A DNA stretch of 64,000 nucleotides from Halanaerobium congolense. GTDB lineage: Bacteria > Bacillota > Halanaerobiia > Halanaerobiales > Halanaerobiaceae. Below the pieces are notes generated by a model. That model made no database searches. It saw only the letters and a program-made list of their open reading frames with translations, and was not told the origin of the DNA. Made by a program: the position numbers and the translations under genes. The stretch's first letter is position 1, and each line of letters begins with the position of its first letter. Below are positions 41,769 through 53,883 of the stretch, in pieces. The stretch spans positions 62,001-126,000 of the forward strand of contig NZ_SOEF01000002.1 in NCBI RefSeq assembly GCF_004366375.1. Reading direction: 5' to 3'.

Positions 41769-42953
41769 ATGAAAAAAACACTGAAAGATATGGATTTTAA
41801 AGGCAAGAAAGTCTTAGTTAGAGTTGACTTTAATGTTCCTCTAAAAGATGGAGTTGTTGGAGATAAAACCAGAATTAAAGCTGCTTTACCAACAATCGAG
41901 TATCTAATAAAAGAAGAGGCAAAAGTATTACTCATTTCTCACTTAGGCCGTCCGGGTGGAGAGCCTAAAGATGATTTAAGAATGGACCCAGTAGCCAAAG
42001 CACTGGCTAATTTATTAAACAGAGAAGTTAAAAAGGCTGATGACTGCATTGGTGAAGAAGTTAAAAAAGCTGCTGATAATTTAGAAAATGGAGAGGTTTT
42101 AGTCTTAGAAAACAGCCGCTTCCACGCTGGTGAAAAGGCAAATGATCCAGAATTTGCAAAAGAATTAGCTTCACTTGCTGATTTATATGTAAATGATGCT
42201 TTTGGTGCTGCTCATAGAGCCCATGCAACAACAGTTGGAGTTACCGAATACTTACCAGCTGCTGCAGGCTTTTTAATGCAGAGAGAGTTAAATGCCTTAG
42301 GTGAAGTAATGGAAAATCCTGAAAGTCCCTTTGTGGCAATTATGGGTGGAGCTAAGGTTTCTGATAAAATAGATGTAATCAAAAATTTAATCAATAAAGT
42401 AGATAAGTTAATTGTTGCCGGTGGAATTGCAAATACATTCTTACTTGCTAAGGGTTATGAAGTTGGAGATTCTTTGGTAGAAGCGGACAAAGTTGAGCTA
42501 GCTAAAGAATTAATGGCTGAAGCTGAAGAAAAGGGTGTAGAGATTGTACTCCCAATTGATGTGGTAATTGCTGATGATTTCTCCAATGATGCAAATACTC
42601 AAACTGTAGCTGCAGATGAAATTCCTGCGGGCTGGCAGGTTCTTGATTGTGGTGGTCCTCAGAGCTTGGAAAATTATAAAGAAATTATTAAAAATGCTAA
42701 AACAGTTATCTGGAATGGACCATTAGGAGTATTTGAGATGGAGAAATTTGCCCACGGTACTGTTGAATTAGCAAAGGCCTTAGCCGAATCAGATGCCCAC
42801 TCTGTAATTGGTGGTGGAGATTCTGCTGCTGCTATTAATCAGGCTGGAGTAGCTGATAAGATGAGCCATATTTCTACTGGTGGTGGAGCTTCCCTGATGT
42901 TCTTTGAAGGTAAAGAACTTCCGGGTGTTGCTGCATTAGACGATGTTGAGTAA
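41769..42953 (+). CDS. pgk: Phosphoglycerate kinase
   Basis: 394 residues. [14 protein letters not shown] near the N-terminus, [21 protein letters not shown], the nucleotide-binding GGAKVSDKI, and [13 protein letters not shown] with [18 protein letters not shown] at the C-terminus. ATP-forming step of glycolysis. RBS ATGGAGG. The 147-base gap from gap holds that gene's terminator. Confidence 0.98.
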   Translation: MKKTLKDMDFKGKKVLVRVDFNVPLKDGVVGDKTRIKAALPTIEYLIKEEAKVLLISHLGRPGGEPKDDLRMDPVAKALANLLNREVKKADDCIGEEVKKAADNLENGEVLVLENSRFHAGEKANDPEFAKELASLADLYVNDAFGAAHRAHATTVGVTEYLPAAAGFLMQRELNALGEVMENPESPFVAIMGGAKVSDKIDVIKNLINKVDKLIVAGGIANTFLLAKGYEVGDSLVEADKVELAKELMAEAEEKGVEIVLPIDVVIADDFSNDANTQTVAADEIPAGWQVLDCGGPQSLENYKEIIKNAKTVIWNGPLGVFEMEKFAHGTVELAKALAESDAHSVIGGGDSAAAINQAGVADKMSHISTGGGASLMFFEGKELPGVAALDDVE

Positions 42954-43009
42954 ATGTAGTCGAATCAAGATAATTGCTTTTTAAGCAAAATTTGAGGGGG
43001 AATATTAAA

Positions 43010-43774
43010 ATGCGTAAACCATTTATTTGTGGAAATTGGAAAATGAATAAAAATGTTGAAGAAGCTGAAGCTATGATTACTGCTTTGAAAGATAAAGTTA
43101 AAGCTGTAGATAATGTAGAAATGGGTATCTGTCCTACTGCTCTCTGTTTAACAACAGTTAAAAAGGCTGCTGAGGGTAGTGATCTTGTTACAGGTGCTGA
43201 AAATATTTACTGGAAAGATGCAGGTGCTTATACTGGAGAAATTTCTGCTAAGATGTTGGCTGACAGCAATATCGAATATACTATTGTTGGCCACTCTGAA
43301 AGAAGAGAAATTTTTGGTGAAAGCGATTATGAAGTAAATAAAAAAGTTTTATCTGCACTGTCACATGGTGTGAAGCCAATTGTCTGTGTTGGAGAAACTT
43401 TAGAAGAAAGAAAAGCTGATCAAATAGAGGCAAAAGTTAATTTTCAGGTTGATTCTGCTTTAGCAGGATTAAGTGAAGAAGAGGTTGAAGATGTAGTAAT
43501 TGCTTATGAACCAATCTGGGCAATTGGTACAGGAGAGACCGCTTCTGCCGAGGAAGCTAATCGTGTAATCGGAATTATTAGAAATAACATTAGAAAAGAA
43601 TTTCCTAAGGCTGCTGATAAGATTAGAATTCAATATGGTGGTAGTGTAAAACCACATAATGTAGAAGAAATTATGGCACAGTCAGAGATAGATGGTGCTT
43701 TAGTTGGTGGAGCCAGCTTAGAAGCAGATTCCTTCTCTGAAATTATTTTAAAAACTGCCGAAATCTATAAGTAA
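43010..43774 (+). CDS. tpiA: Triose-phosphate isomerase
   Basis: 254 residues. FICGNWKMNKN, catalytic His in IVGHSERREIFGE, catalytic Glu in VIAYEPIWAIGTG and phosphate-binding YGGSVKP. The ATG at 43010 follows GAGGGGG; the ORF extends to 42974 upstream but this is before the site. Follows pgk after 56 bases. Confidence 0.98.
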   Translation: MRKPFICGNWKMNKNVEEAEAMITALKDKVKAVDNVEMGICPTALCLTTVKKAAEGSDLVTGAENIYWKDAGAYTGEISAKMLADSNIEYTIVGHSERREIFGESDYEVNKKVLSALSHGVKPIVCVGETLEERKADQIEAKVNFQVDSALAGLSEEEVEDVVIAYEPIWAIGTGETASAEEANRVIGIIRNNIRKEFPKAADKIRIQYGGSVKPHNVEEIMAQSEIDGALVGGASLEADSFSEIILKTAEIYK

Positions 43775-43801
43775 ATAAGTTAGATTATAAGGAGGATTAT
43801 T

Positions 43802-45346
43802 ATGGCAAGACCGAAACCACTGGCCCTAATTATTGCAGATGGGCTGGGTATAAATGAAAATGCAGAAGGGAATGCTGTCTATCAGGCAGATACTCCTTTC
43901 TTAGATAAATTAAATAAAGAGTATCCCCATTCAATCTTAAAACCTTCCGGGGAGGCTGTTGGACTGCCTGAAGGACAGATGGGTAACTCTGAGGTTGGCC
44001 ACTTAAATATTGGTGCCGGCCGCATAGTTTATCAAGATTTTACAAGGATAAATAAAGCTGTGGAAGAAAAACACTTACTGGAAAATGAAGCTCTAAAAAA
44101 AGCAGTAGACCATGCTAAAGATAATGATGGTGCTCTGCATTTAATTGGGCTTTTATCTGATGGTGGTGTACACAGCCACATCAAACATCTCTTTGGTTTA
44201 ATTGAAATGGCTGACCGGGCTGATTTAGAGAAGGTCTATATCCATCCTATCTTAGATGGAAGAGATACTCCACCTTCCAGTGGAACGGGTTACCTAAAAG
44301 AACTCCAGGAAGAATTGGATAAAGTTGGAACCGGCAAAATTGCTACTGTCAGCGGACGTTATTATACAATGGACCGCGATAACCGCTGGGAAAGAACCAA
44401 AAAAGCCTATGATATGTTAGTTTTAGGTGAGGGTAATAAGGCTGAAGATGCTGTAGAAGCTGTAGAAGCTTCGTATGCAGAAGATGTAGAAGATGAATTT
44501 GTGGTTCCAACAGTTATTACAGAAGATGGTGAACCTGTAGGACCAATGAATGATCATGATTCTGTGATTTTCTTTAATTTCAGAGCTGATAGAGCTCGTC
44601 AGATTACTCAGGCTTTAACTATTGACGGCTTTGATGCCTTTGAGCGTGAACCAGAACATCCAAAAGATTTATACTATGTTACTATGACAGAGTATGATGA
44701 AGAATTTGATCTACCTGTTGCCTTTGAGCCGGTAGAAATTGAAGATGGACTTGGTGAAGTTTTAAGCCGTGAAGGTTTAAAACAGCTTCGAATAGCTGAA
44801 ACTGAAAAATATGCCCATGTAACTTTCTTCTTTAATGGAGGAGTTGAAGAGCCTAATCAAGGTGAAGATCGAATTTTAATTCCTTCACCACAGGTTGCAA
44901 CTTATGAGATGCAGCCGGAGATGAGTGCTTATGAGGTAACAGATAAGCTCCTAGAAAAAATTGAGGCTGAAGAATATGATGTGATTATTCTAAATTATGC
45001 TAATATCGATATGGTTGGTCATACTGGCTTTATGGATGCAGCTATAAAGGCTGTGGAAACTGTTGATGAATGTCTATCTAAGATAGTCCCTGCTATTTTA
45101 GATAAAGGTGGACAGGCCTTAATCACAGCTGACCATGGTAATGGAGAAAAAATGAAAGAAGAAGATGGATCTCCATTTACAGCTCATACTGCTAACATTG
45201 TTCCCCTCTATTATGTAGGTGGTCCAAAAGATAAAGGTATAGCTTCTGGTAAATTAGCTGATTTAGCACCAACAATGTTAGAAATTTTGGGAATTGAAAA
45301 GCCAGATAAAATGACAGGAGACTCACTAATTATAGATAACAGGTAA
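43802..45346 (+). CDS. gpmI: 2,3-bisphosphoglycerate-independent phosphoglycerate mutase
   Basis: 514 residues. Alkaline-phosphatase-fold enzyme with two Mn sites: [10 protein letters not shown], the phospho-serine in [14 protein letters not shown] (Ser near 62), [11 protein letters not shown]-like [24 protein letters not shown] and [10 protein letters not shown]. Interconverts 3- and 2-phosphoglycerate. RBS AAGGAGG, 27 bases after tpiA. Confidence 0.98.
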   Translation: MARPKPLALIIADGLGINENAEGNAVYQADTPFLDKLNKEYPHSILKPSGEAVGLPEGQMGNSEVGHLNIGAGRIVYQDFTRINKAVEEKHLLENEALKKAVDHAKDNDGALHLIGLLSDGGVHSHIKHLFGLIEMADRADLEKVYIHPILDGRDTPPSSGTGYLKELQEELDKVGTGKIATVSGRYYTMDRDNRWERTKKAYDMLVLGEGNKAEDAVEAVEASYAEDVEDEFVVPTVITEDGEPVGPMNDHDSVIFFNFRADRARQITQALTIDGFDAFEREPEHPKDLYYVTMTEYDEEFDLPVAFEPVEIEDGLGEVLSREGLKQLRIAETEKYAHVTFFFNGGVEEPNQGEDRILIPSPQVATYEMQPEMSAYEVTDKLLEKIEAEEYDVIILNYANIDMVGHTGFMDAAIKAVETVDECLSKIVPAILDKGGQALITADHGNGEKMKEEDGSPFTAHTANIVPLYYVGGPKDKGIASGKLADLAPTMLEILGIEKPDKMTGDSLIIDNR

Positions 45347-45404
45347 TATTGTGTCAGTCAGCTTATTTAAAATTTAATATAATCAGAAACTGAATATATT
45401 AATA

Positions 45405-45434
45405 AGCAGAAGCAGTTTTTACTGTTTCTGCTGA
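45405..45434 (+). other. Hairpin in the gpmI-eno gap
   Basis: AGCAGAAGCAGT pairs with ACTGTTTCTGCT (one G-U) around a short T loop. There is no T-run after it, so an mRNA processing or stability element is more likely than a terminator. Confidence 0.55.
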
Positions 45435-45479
45435 AATATAACTAAAAAAAGATTTACTGTAAAATTATAAGGAGGTTAA

Positions 45480-46772
<1,293 letters not shown>

Positions 46773-46802
46773 AATCAAATTATAAATGAAAGATAAAAGA
46801 GG

Positions 46803-46834
46803 CCGGGTAGAGTTATTTCTGCCGGGTCTTTTTT
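46803..46834 (+). terminator. Terminator of the glycolytic operon
   Basis: CCGG-TAGA pairs with TCTG-CCGG around a short loop with one bulge, followed by TCTTTTTT. The 283-base gap to secG holds nothing else that I can name. Confidence 0.8.
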
Positions 46835-47055
46835 AAAAGAAATAATTATTGCAGAAATTTACAAAATAAATAGAAATGAAGCATCTAAAAAAATATAATT
46901 TCTGATTTATTAAATTTGTAAGCAGGGTAAAACTTTTGATTCTTATTTTTGCTATATAATATTGTATTTTTGAACTTTATGTGTTAAAATTAAAGTTGTG
47001 TTGAATTATGTATATTTAGCAATATTTTACTTAACTATTTGGAGGTGAGATTAAA

Positions 47056-47277
47056 ATGTTTGTACTAAAGATTTTACATTTTATTATAGCGATTGGAGTA
47101 ATTGTAGGGGTTTTACTGCAGTCAGGTAAAAGTGCTGGTTTATCAGGAGCCATTGATGGTGGTGCTACAACTTTTTTTGGTAAGTCGGGGAAAAAGATGG
47201 AAGATAAAATCAGTAAAGCAACAACTGCTGCTGCAATTTTATTTATGATCAATTCTTTAATCTTAGCTATATTTTAA
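47056..47277 (+). CDS. secG: SecG, protein-export membrane subunit
   Basis: 73 residues, two membrane helices (about 3-23 and 53-72), with GVLLQSGKSAGLSGAI and FFGKSGKKMEDKISKATTAAAILF typical of SecG. Non-essential partner of the SecYE channel. In many Firmicutes secG follows eno and precedes rnr-smpB-ssrA; here a pyrophosphatase, a thioesterase and an HD-protein gene are inserted. RBS TTGGAGGTGA. Confidence 0.95.
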   Translation: MFVLKILHFIIAIGVIVGVLLQSGKSAGLSGAIDGGATTFFGKSGKKMEDKISKATTAAAILFMINSLILAIF

Positions 47278-47386
47278 ACTTCATATTTAAGTAATAATTA
47301 ATTAAAGAATCATTTAATAAAAGTGTTTCATCTAGTATCATAGGGGATTTTTATCAATTTTTATAAAATAAGCTAAAATAAAGGTG

Positions 47387-47400
47387 CTGACAAATGTCAG
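47387..47400 (+). promoter_or_regulatory. Palindrome upstream of hppA
   Basis: CTGACAAATGTCAG, 6-bp arms, 46 bp before the hppA start. It may be an operator or a small mRNA hairpin. Confidence 0.35.
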
Positions 47401-47445
47401 TATTTATAAGAAATTAAAAATATTAATTAATAAGGAGGTTGGTGC

Positions 47446-49398
47446 ATGAATTTTTATACACCGCTAGCAGGAATAATTGCATTAATTTTTGCTTTTATAC
47501 TTGCTGGAAAAGTTAAAAAAGAAAGTATGGGAACAGATAGAATGGCAGAGTTATCAGATGCAATCAATGAGGGAGCTATGGCTTTCTTAGGCCGCGAATA
47601 CAAAATGTTAAGTGTGTTTGTAGCAGTAGTAGCTGTGATTATGGCCCTTGTACCGAGTCTAGGTTGGCAGTATGCAGCTTCATTTGTTTTGGGTGCATTT
47701 TTCTCTGCTTTAGCTGGATTTATCGGAATGCAGATTGCAACACAATCAAATGCAAGAACAACTCAGGCAGCTAAAACAGGATTAAATGCTGCTTTAAAAG
47801 TTGCATTCTCTGGTGGTACTGTAATGGGAATGTCTGTTGTAGGTTTAGGAACTTTAGGTCTTGGAATTTTATATATGTTCTTTTCTCACAATGTAGAATT
47901 TATTAGAGGATTTGCTTTTGGAGCCAGTTCTATTGCTTTATTTGCTCGTGTTGGTGGTGGTATTTATACTAAAGCTGCTGATGTTGGTGCTGATTTAGTT
48001 GGTAAGGTAGAAGCTGGGATCCCGGAAGATGATCCGCGTAATCCTGCTGTTATTGCTGATAATGTTGGTGATAATGTTGGTGATGTTGCAGGAATGGGAG
48101 CCGACTTATTTGAATCATATGTTGGTTCAATTGTAGCTGCTATGACTTTAGGAGTTGCTTTAAGTGTGGATCATGTTTTACTGCCGATGTTAATTGCTGC
48201 TTTAGGAATTATTGCTTCTATAATTGGTACTCGTTTTGTTAAAGCTAAAGAGGGTGGAAACCCTGCTAAGGCTTTAGAAAGAGGAACTTTAAGTGCTGCT
48301 GGAATCACAATTGTTGGTGCTTATTTTCTGGTAACTTCACTGACTGGAGAAATTGGAATATTTATAGCAATTATAGCCGGTTTAATCGCAGGAACTTTAA
48401 TTGGTAGAATTACTGAGTACTATACTTCTGAACATTATGGCCCTGTAAAACATATAGCTCGTCAGTCACAGACTGGTACAGCAACTAACATAATTAGTGG
48501 TTTATCTGTTGGTATGAGAAGTACAGCCCTGCCGATTTTAGTTATTACTGCAGCAATTTATCTGTCTTATAATTTTGCCGGACTTTATGGTATTGCAATG
48601 GCTGCGGTAGGAATGCTTTCTACTACAGGTATTACTTTATCAGTAGATGCATATGGTCCTATCGCTGATAATGCTGGAGGTATTGCCGAGATGGCAGAGC
48701 TTGATTCTTCAGTAAGAGATATTACAGATAAATTAGACTCTGTTGGTAATACAACAGCTGCGATGGGTAAAGGTTTTGCAATTGGTTCAGCTGCTTTAAC
48801 AGCTTTATCATTATTTGCAGCTTTCTCACAAGCAGTTGGTTTAGAGTCTATTTCTCTAACAAATCCTCAGGTTATTATTGGACTCTTCCTGGGAGCTATG
48901 CTTCCTTTCCTATTCTCCGCGATTACAATGGAGGCTGTAGGTAAGGCCGCAGGAGAAATGATCGAAGAAGTTCGAAGACAGTTTAAAGAAATGCCAGGTA
49001 TTATGGAGGGAACTCAGAAACCTGATCACAGAAAATGTGTTGATATTTCAACAACAGCCGCTTTAAAAGAAATGATTTTACCAGGACTTTTAGCTGTAAT
49101 TGTACCAGTAGTTGTAGGGCTCTGGGATGTACAGGCACTTGGTGGTCTTTTAGGTGGAGCCCTTTCTTCAGGTGTGCTCTTAGCTATTATGATGGCTAAT
49201 GCAGGTGGAGCCTGGGATAATGCTAAAAAATATATTGAATCAGGGGCTTTTGGTGGTAAGGGTACAGATACTCATGCTGCTTCAGTTGTTGGTGATACAG
49301 TAGGAGATCCATTTAAGGATACATCTGGTCCATCCTTAAATATTTTAATCAAATTGATGACTATTGTTTCACTTGTATTTGCTCCGTTATTCATGTAA
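47446..49398 (+). CDS. hppA: Membrane-bound ion-translocating pyrophosphatase, K+-dependent type
   Basis: 650 residues with about 16 membrane segments. The pyrophosphate/Mg site [55 protein letters not shown] is intact, as are the C-terminal acidic motifs [13 protein letters not shown] and [42 protein letters not shown] carries Ala where K+-independent enzymes have Lys, so it should be K+-dependent; many such enzymes pump Na+. This would suit an energy-limited anaerobe. RBS AAGGAGG. Confidence 0.95.
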   Translation: MNFYTPLAGIIALIFAFILAGKVKKESMGTDRMAELSDAINEGAMAFLGREYKMLSVFVAVVAVIMALVPSLGWQYAASFVLGAFFSALAGFIGMQIATQSNARTTQAAKTGLNAALKVAFSGGTVMGMSVVGLGTLGLGILYMFFSHNVEFIRGFAFGASSIALFARVGGGIYTKAADVGADLVGKVEAGIPEDDPRNPAVIADNVGDNVGDVAGMGADLFESYVGSIVAAMTLGVALSVDHVLLPMLIAALGIIASIIGTRFVKAKEGGNPAKALERGTLSAAGITIVGAYFLVTSLTGEIGIFIAIIAGLIAGTLIGRITEYYTSEHYGPVKHIARQSQTGTATNIISGLSVGMRSTALPILVITAAIYLSYNFAGLYGIAMAAVGMLSTTGITLSVDAYGPIADNAGGIAEMAELDSSVRDITDKLDSVGNTTAAMGKGFAIGSAALTALSLFAAFSQAVGLESISLTNPQVIIGLFLGAMLPFLFSAITMEAVGKAAGEMIEEVRRQFKEMPGIMEGTQKPDHRKCVDISTTAALKEMILPGLLAVIVPVVVGLWDVQALGGLLGGALSSGVLLAIMMANAGGAWDNAKKYIESGAFGGKGTDTHAASVVGDTVGDPFKDTSGPSLNILIKLMTIVSLVFAPLFM

Positions 49399-49427
49399 AA
49401 TTATATATAGTAGTAAAGGATTAATTA

Positions 49428-49463
49428 CCCTCCTTGTAGTTTATACTACTTGGAGGGTTTTCT
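49428..49463 (+). terminator. Terminator after hppA
   Basis: CCCTCC (49428-49433) and GGAGGG (49452-49457) with inner GTAG/CTAC pairs, followed by TTTTCTT. Confidence 0.85.
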
Positions 49464-49482
49464 TCTAGAAGGATGTGATAGA

Positions 49483-49887
49483 GTGACTGAAGCAGATGAC
49501 AAAATGTGTTTTGCCTGTGGTCAAGAAAACCCAATATCTTTGGGACTTAAATTTGAGGAATTTGAGTCAGATAAAGTTAGGGGTGAATTCACTCCAGGTG
49601 AAAACCACCAGGGATATGATGGTATAATGCACGGGGGGCTAATTGCAACTTTATTAGATGAAGCGATGGCTCATGTAATTGGTTTTAAAGATATTAAAGC
49701 TTTTACCGCAGAACTTAATATTAGATTTAGAACTGCAGTAGAAATTGGGAAAAAGCTAAAGATTATTGGCGAATATAAAGGGACTAAGAAAAGTTCAATT
49801 GCCAATGTTCATTATACAGAAGCAGAAATTTATGATGAAGCTGGTAATTTAAAAGCTAAGGCAAAAGCAAAGTTTATGGAAGCTTAA
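49483..49887 (+). CDS. PaaI/YigI-type hotdog thioesterase
   Basis: 134 residues. Hotdog fold with CFACGQENPISLGLKF, the loop GEFTPGENHQGYDGIMHGGLIATLLDEAMAH (catalytic region HGG and D/E) and the strand FTAELNIRFRTAVEIGKKL. Family members hydrolyse acyl- or aryl-CoA thioesters; the substrate here is unknown. GTG at 49483 is chosen, 9 bases after AAGGA, because the ATG at 49450 lies inside the hppA terminator. Confidence 0.85.
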   Translation: MTEADDKMCFACGQENPISLGLKFEEFESDKVRGEFTPGENHQGYDGIMHGGLIATLLDEAMAHVIGFKDIKAFTAELNIRFRTAVEIGKKLKIIGEYKGTKKSSIANVHYTEAEIYDEAGNLKAKAKAKFMEA

Positions 49888-49941
49888 AGTGGATTTTATA
49901 TTTCAATATCATTAAGTATATTATCTGAAGGAGGAATCACT

Positions 49942-50493
49942 ATGCAGAGAAATGAAGCACTGGAACTTATGGAGGAAAATATTAAACAGAAGAATTTACG
50001 TAAACACTGTCTGGCAGTTGAAGCAGTAATGGCCGAGTTAGCAAATTATTTTGATAAAGATGAACATAAGTGGCGTTTAGCTGGTCTGCTCCATGATATT
50101 GATTATGAAGATACTGCTGATCAGCCGGAAAAGCACAGCCAAATTGGAGCAGATATGCTGTCCAAAATGGGAATGGAAGCTAAAATAGTTGATGCGGTTA
50201 GAGCACACAATGGAATGCACGAGCTGCCTAGAAAGACTTTAATGGCTAAAGCTTTATATGCAGCAGATCCATTAACTGGTTTAATAGTTGCTTCAGCTTT
50301 AATTCATCCTGATAAAAAATTGGGATCATTGGATACAGAATTTGTTTTAAACCGCTATGGAGATAGTTCTTTTGCTAAAGGTGCAGACAGAGATGTAATT
50401 GCTTCCTGTAAAGAAATGGACTTAGAATTAAAAGAATTTGTTGATCTTTCTTTATCAGCAATGAAAGGTATATCTGATGAATTAGGCCTTTAA
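49942..50493 (+). CDS. HD/HDIG-domain phosphohydrolase
   Basis: 183 residues. The metal-binding HD domain is clear: LRKHCLAVEAVMAELA (first His), LAGLLHDIDYEDTAD (HD pair), HSQIGADML and VRAHNG. It is a stand-alone HD domain without sensor or synthase parts; such proteins hydrolyse nucleotides or phosphate esters. Substrate unknown. RBS AAGGAGGAA. Confidence 0.88.
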   Translation: MQRNEALELMEENIKQKNLRKHCLAVEAVMAELANYFDKDEHKWRLAGLLHDIDYEDTADQPEKHSQIGADMLSKMGMEAKIVDAVRAHNGMHELPRKTLMAKALYAADPLTGLIVASALIHPDKKLGSLDTEFVLNRYGDSSFAKGADRDVIASCKEMDLELKEFVDLSLSAMKGISDELGL

Positions 50494-50585
50494 ATAATAT
50501 TTTTAAATTTTAATTAAATACAAATAGCTGCCAATTATGATAAAATTAAGCTCAGAATCACCAAAAAGATTGGGGATGATTATTA

Positions 50586-52733
50586 ATGAGTGCAAGAAGT
50601 GAATTGTTAAAAAGATTGAGAGAAGATGTTCACCGTCCGCTAAGTAAAGAAGGAATTTTCCAGAAGTTTGAGATAGCCAAAGAGCAACAGCAGATGTTTT
50701 CTGATCTGCTGGATGATTTAATTAAATCTGGTCATATTTTTAAAAATTCTCAGGGTTTATATGGAGTTCCTGAAAAATTCAATTTAATTGGTGGACGAGT
50801 TGAAAAAATAGCTTCTGGGAATGCATTTTTAATTCCGGATAATCCAGAGAAAGATGATATTTATATTTCTTCAGCCAATATGAATGGTGCCATGCATAAT
50901 GATAAGGTGTTTGTACGTCCCATTCGTTCTGATAGAGGTAAAAGTCAGGCAGGAGAAGTTGCAGAAATAATTGAGAGAGTAAATAAAGAAGTAGTCGGTA
51001 ATTTAGAGAAATATAAAAATTATGGTTTTTTAATACCAGATAATAAAAGAATTTGTAATGATATTTTCATTCCACCTGAGGCTTTAAATCAAGCTCAAAA
51101 TGGACAGAAAGTTGTTGCCAAAATAACCCGCTGGCCTGAAAAAAACAGAAATCCAGAAGGTGAAATAATAGAAATTTTGGGTAATAAAGATGATGCTGGT
51201 GTTGATATTGAGGCAATAATTCGTCAATTAGACTTGCCTGGAGAATTTCCGGATAAGGTTTTAAAACAGATTGAAAATATTCCTGATCAGGTCAATGAAA
51301 AAACGGTTAAAAAAGATGATGGGCGAGTGGATTTAAGAGATTTGAAGCTGGTAACTATTGATGGGCCAGATGCTAAAGATTTTGATGATGCTGTTTCTAT
51401 AGAAAAGCAGGGTAGTGATGTTTATAGATTGGGAGTTCATATTGCTGATGTTAGTCATTATGTAACTGATAATAGTCCATTGGATAATGAAGCCTATTCC
51501 CGTGCAACTAGTATTTATTTAGTTGATCGAGTAATTCCAATGCTGCCCGAAAAATTATCTAATGGTATCTGCAGTTTGAATCCACAGGTTGATCGACTTA
51601 CAATGACTGTATTTATAGACTACAGATTTCATGGAAAAAATGGAATTGAGATTATAGACCACGATATTACAAAATCAGTTATTAATTCCAATCATCGGAT
51701 GACATATGGTGAAGTTCAGGATATTCTGGATAATAAAGAACAGGCTAAAAAAGAAGAATACAGTGATTTTATAGAAGAACTTGAAATGATGAATGAACTT
51801 CGCAGAAGACTGCGCAAAAATCGTTTTGCAGAAGGAAGTATGGATTTTAATTTTCCTGAGGTTAAAGTAGAGCTTGATGAAGATGGGCACCCGATTAATT
51901 TAAAGAAAAGAAGCCACGGAGAGGCAGAACAGCTAATTGAGGAATTTATGATTGCTGCCAATAGAATTGTGGCAGCTGAAATGTCATGGCGAGAAATGCC
52001 TTTTATTTATCGAGTTCATGAGGAACCTGATTTAGATAGAATGCAGCAGTTTAATGAATTTATCCATAACTTTGGTTACAGACTTAAAGGAGTTAAAAAT
52101 GGAGTTCACCCCCGTGCTTTACAGGAAATTTTAGAAGCTGTAAGGGGAACAAAAGAAGAGAAAATAATCGAAACTGTGATGCTGCGTTCACTTAAAAAAG
52201 CAGTTTATTCTGAAAAAAATGTGGGTCACTTCAGTCTGGGAATTACTCATTACAGTCATTTTACCTCTCCAATTAGACGTTATCCTGATCTGACCGCTCA
52301 TCGAATAATTAAGGAAACTATAACCGAAGGTTATTTAAGTCAGAAGCGTCAGGATGAATTGGATATAGAACTACCCAAAATAGCTGATCACTGCTCACTT
52401 CAGGAGAGAAGAGCAATGGACGCAGAGAGAGACTCAGTTGACCTGAAGAAGATTGAGTTTATGGAGGATAAGATTGGAGAAGAATTTGACGGTATTATTA
52501 GTGGAATTACAGGCTTTGGAATGTTCATTGAATTAGAAAATACTGTAGAGGGTTTGGTTCACATTAAAAATCTTCGTGATGACTACTACCATTATGATGA
52601 AGAAAAATATCATTTAATTGGAGAGCGAACAAAAAAGATTTATAGGATTGGTGATGAAGTTAGAATTAAAGTAACTAAGGTTAATCGAGATAAGCGAGAA
52701 CTCGATTTTGAACTAATAGAAAAAATTGATTAG
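50586..52733 (+). CDS. rnr: Ribonuclease R
   Basis: 715 residues. N-terminal helix-turn-helix and cold-shock domains, then the RNB catalytic core with the Asp cluster in [18 protein letters not shown] and [38 protein letters not shown], and a C-terminal S1 domain ([30 protein letters not shown]). A 3'-5' exonuclease that degrades structured RNA and the damaged messages released by trans-translation. It lies directly before smpB and ssrA, a conserved order. Confidence 0.97.
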   Translation: MSARSELLKRLREDVHRPLSKEGIFQKFEIAKEQQQMFSDLLDDLIKSGHIFKNSQGLYGVPEKFNLIGGRVEKIASGNAFLIPDNPEKDDIYISSANMNGAMHNDKVFVRPIRSDRGKSQAGEVAEIIERVNKEVVGNLEKYKNYGFLIPDNKRICNDIFIPPEALNQAQNGQKVVAKITRWPEKNRNPEGEIIEILGNKDDAGVDIEAIIRQLDLPGEFPDKVLKQIENIPDQVNEKTVKKDDGRVDLRDLKLVTIDGPDAKDFDDAVSIEKQGSDVYRLGVHIADVSHYVTDNSPLDNEAYSRATSIYLVDRVIPMLPEKLSNGICSLNPQVDRLTMTVFIDYRFHGKNGIEIIDHDITKSVINSNHRMTYGEVQDILDNKEQAKKEEYSDFIEELEMMNELRRRLRKNRFAEGSMDFNFPEVKVELDEDGHPINLKKRSHGEAEQLIEEFMIAANRIVAAEMSWREMPFIYRVHEEPDLDRMQQFNEFIHNFGYRLKGVKNGVHPRALQEILEAVRGTKEEKIIETVMLRSLKKAVYSEKNVGHFSLGITHYSHFTSPIRRYPDLTAHRIIKETITEGYLSQKRQDELDIELPKIADHCSLQERRAMDAERDSVDLKKIEFMEDKIGEEFDGIISGITGFGMFIELENTVEGLVHIKNLRDDYYHYDEEKYHLIGERTKKIYRIGDEVRIKVTKVNRDKRELDFELIEKID

Positions 52734-52771
52734 CAGAAATACTAGGAAAAGAGATTAAGGATGTGATAGTC

Positions 52772-53248
52772 ATGGCTAAAGATAATGATATAGAAATTAT
52801 TGCAAAAAATAAGAAAGCCAGACATGATTTTTATATAGAAGAGACTTATGAAGCTGGAATTAAACTTAAGGGAACAGAAATCAAATCTATTAGAAACCAT
52901 CGAGTTAATTTAAAGGATAGCTTTGCTCTAGTAGAAAAAGGAGAAGTTTATCTGCATAATATGCATATAAGTCCTTATAAAGAGGGTAACCGCTATAATC
53001 ATGAGCCGGAAAGAAAAAGAAAGCTTTTACTGCATAAGAATGAGATTAGGAAATTAATTGGTTATACAACTCAAAAAGGTTATACATTGGTTCCTTTGAC
53101 TCTTTATTTAAAGAAAAATATCTGCAAAGTTGAATTAGCTGTTGCTAAAGGTAAACAACAGCATGACAAAAGAAGAGATATAGCTAAGAAAACTGCAAAA
53201 AGAGAAATGGAAAAAGCATTTAGACGCAGTCAAAAAGGAGATTATTAA
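52772..53248 (+). CDS. smpB: SmpB, tmRNA-binding protein
   Basis: 158 residues. [51 protein letters not shown] and the basic C-terminal tail [25 protein letters not shown]. It brings tmRNA to stalled ribosomes. ATG at 52772, 10 bases after AAGGA; the upstream GTG at 52763 is too near that site. The tmRNA gene follows after a consensus promoter. Confidence 0.97.
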   Translation: MAKDNDIEIIAKNKKARHDFYIEETYEAGIKLKGTEIKSIRNHRVNLKDSFALVEKGEVYLHNMHISPYKEGNRYNHEPERKRKLLLHKNEIRKLIGYTTQKGYTLVPLTLYLKKNICKVELAVAKGKQQHDKRRDIAKKTAKREMEKAFRRSQKGDY

Positions 53249-53255
53249 AAGTAAT

Positions 53256-53284
53256 TTGACATTTCCTGACCTTTAGGGTATAAT
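53256..53284 (+). promoter_or_regulatory. Consensus promoter of ssrA
   Basis: TTGACA (53256-53261), 17-bp spacer, TATAAT (53279-53284). The predicted start near 53291 leaves about 20 bases to be trimmed from the mature tmRNA. Confidence 0.88.
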
Positions 53285-53311
53285 AATTATGCTGAAAAGG
53301 AAAGTTATTCA

Positions 53312-53668
53312 GGGGGTGTTCTGGCTTCGCCTGGATGGTGAATCTTTTAGAAGCGGGTCGAGGAGTTCCTTTCACTCGTTAAACACTGGGAAATATAAAA
53401 TTATCTGCAAACGATAATAATTACGCTTTAGCTGCCGCGTAGGCAGTTAACGCCTGAGCGGGTCCTGTCTGTGGAGTCGTTTCAGGTGTCATAAAAAGCA
53501 GACTAACCTTCTTCTGATGTCTGTAGGAAGAAGGGACATTTAACAGGCTGGCAGTAAGTAATCCAGTTCAGCGGAGTGCTTACTGTGAGACCAAAAGCTG
53601 AACTACACTCGTAGAAACTACTGGGTGAGCCATTCAGTACGTGGGTTCGACTCCCACCACCTCCACCA
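53312..53668 (+). ncRNA. ssrA: Transfer-messenger RNA
   Basis: Acceptor arms GGGGGTG (53312-53318) and CACCTCC (53658-53664) pair with one G-U and are followed by genomic ACCA. The T arm GTGGGTTCGACTCCCAC is at 53641-53657. The tag open frame starts with the GCA resume codon at 53407 and reads ANDNNYALAAA to a TAG at 53440, ending like other proteolysis tags. Single-piece (not permuted) form of 357 bases, right after smpB, with its own promoter and a terminator at about 53701. Confidence 0.97.
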
Positions 53669-53700
53669 TCAATATCCACAATATAATAAATTTTTTAAAC

Positions 53701-53729
53701 AAAGAACCTGTAATCAGGGTTCTTTTTTT
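53701..53729 (+). terminator. Terminator after ssrA
   Basis: AGAACC pairs with GGTTCT, followed by TTTTTT. It lies 33 bases beyond the mature tmRNA 3' end. Confidence 0.85.
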
Positions 53730-53883
53730 GATTATTTACATAAAAGAAGGAAATTTCTTTAAAACCTTTAATATATATAAGTATAAGGTAGAAGAAATGA
53801 GAGGAGTCTTATGTCCAGGAAAAAAAGATCTTAAGAAAATACTAGATAAAAATAAAAATGTAAAATTTGTAGGGGGTAGAATT

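Noticed and set aside
53641-53883. Upstream in-frame extension of the MscS gene
   Set aside because: It starts within the 3' part of tmRNA and runs through the ssrA terminator; the ATG at 53884 has a good site and matches the protein topology.
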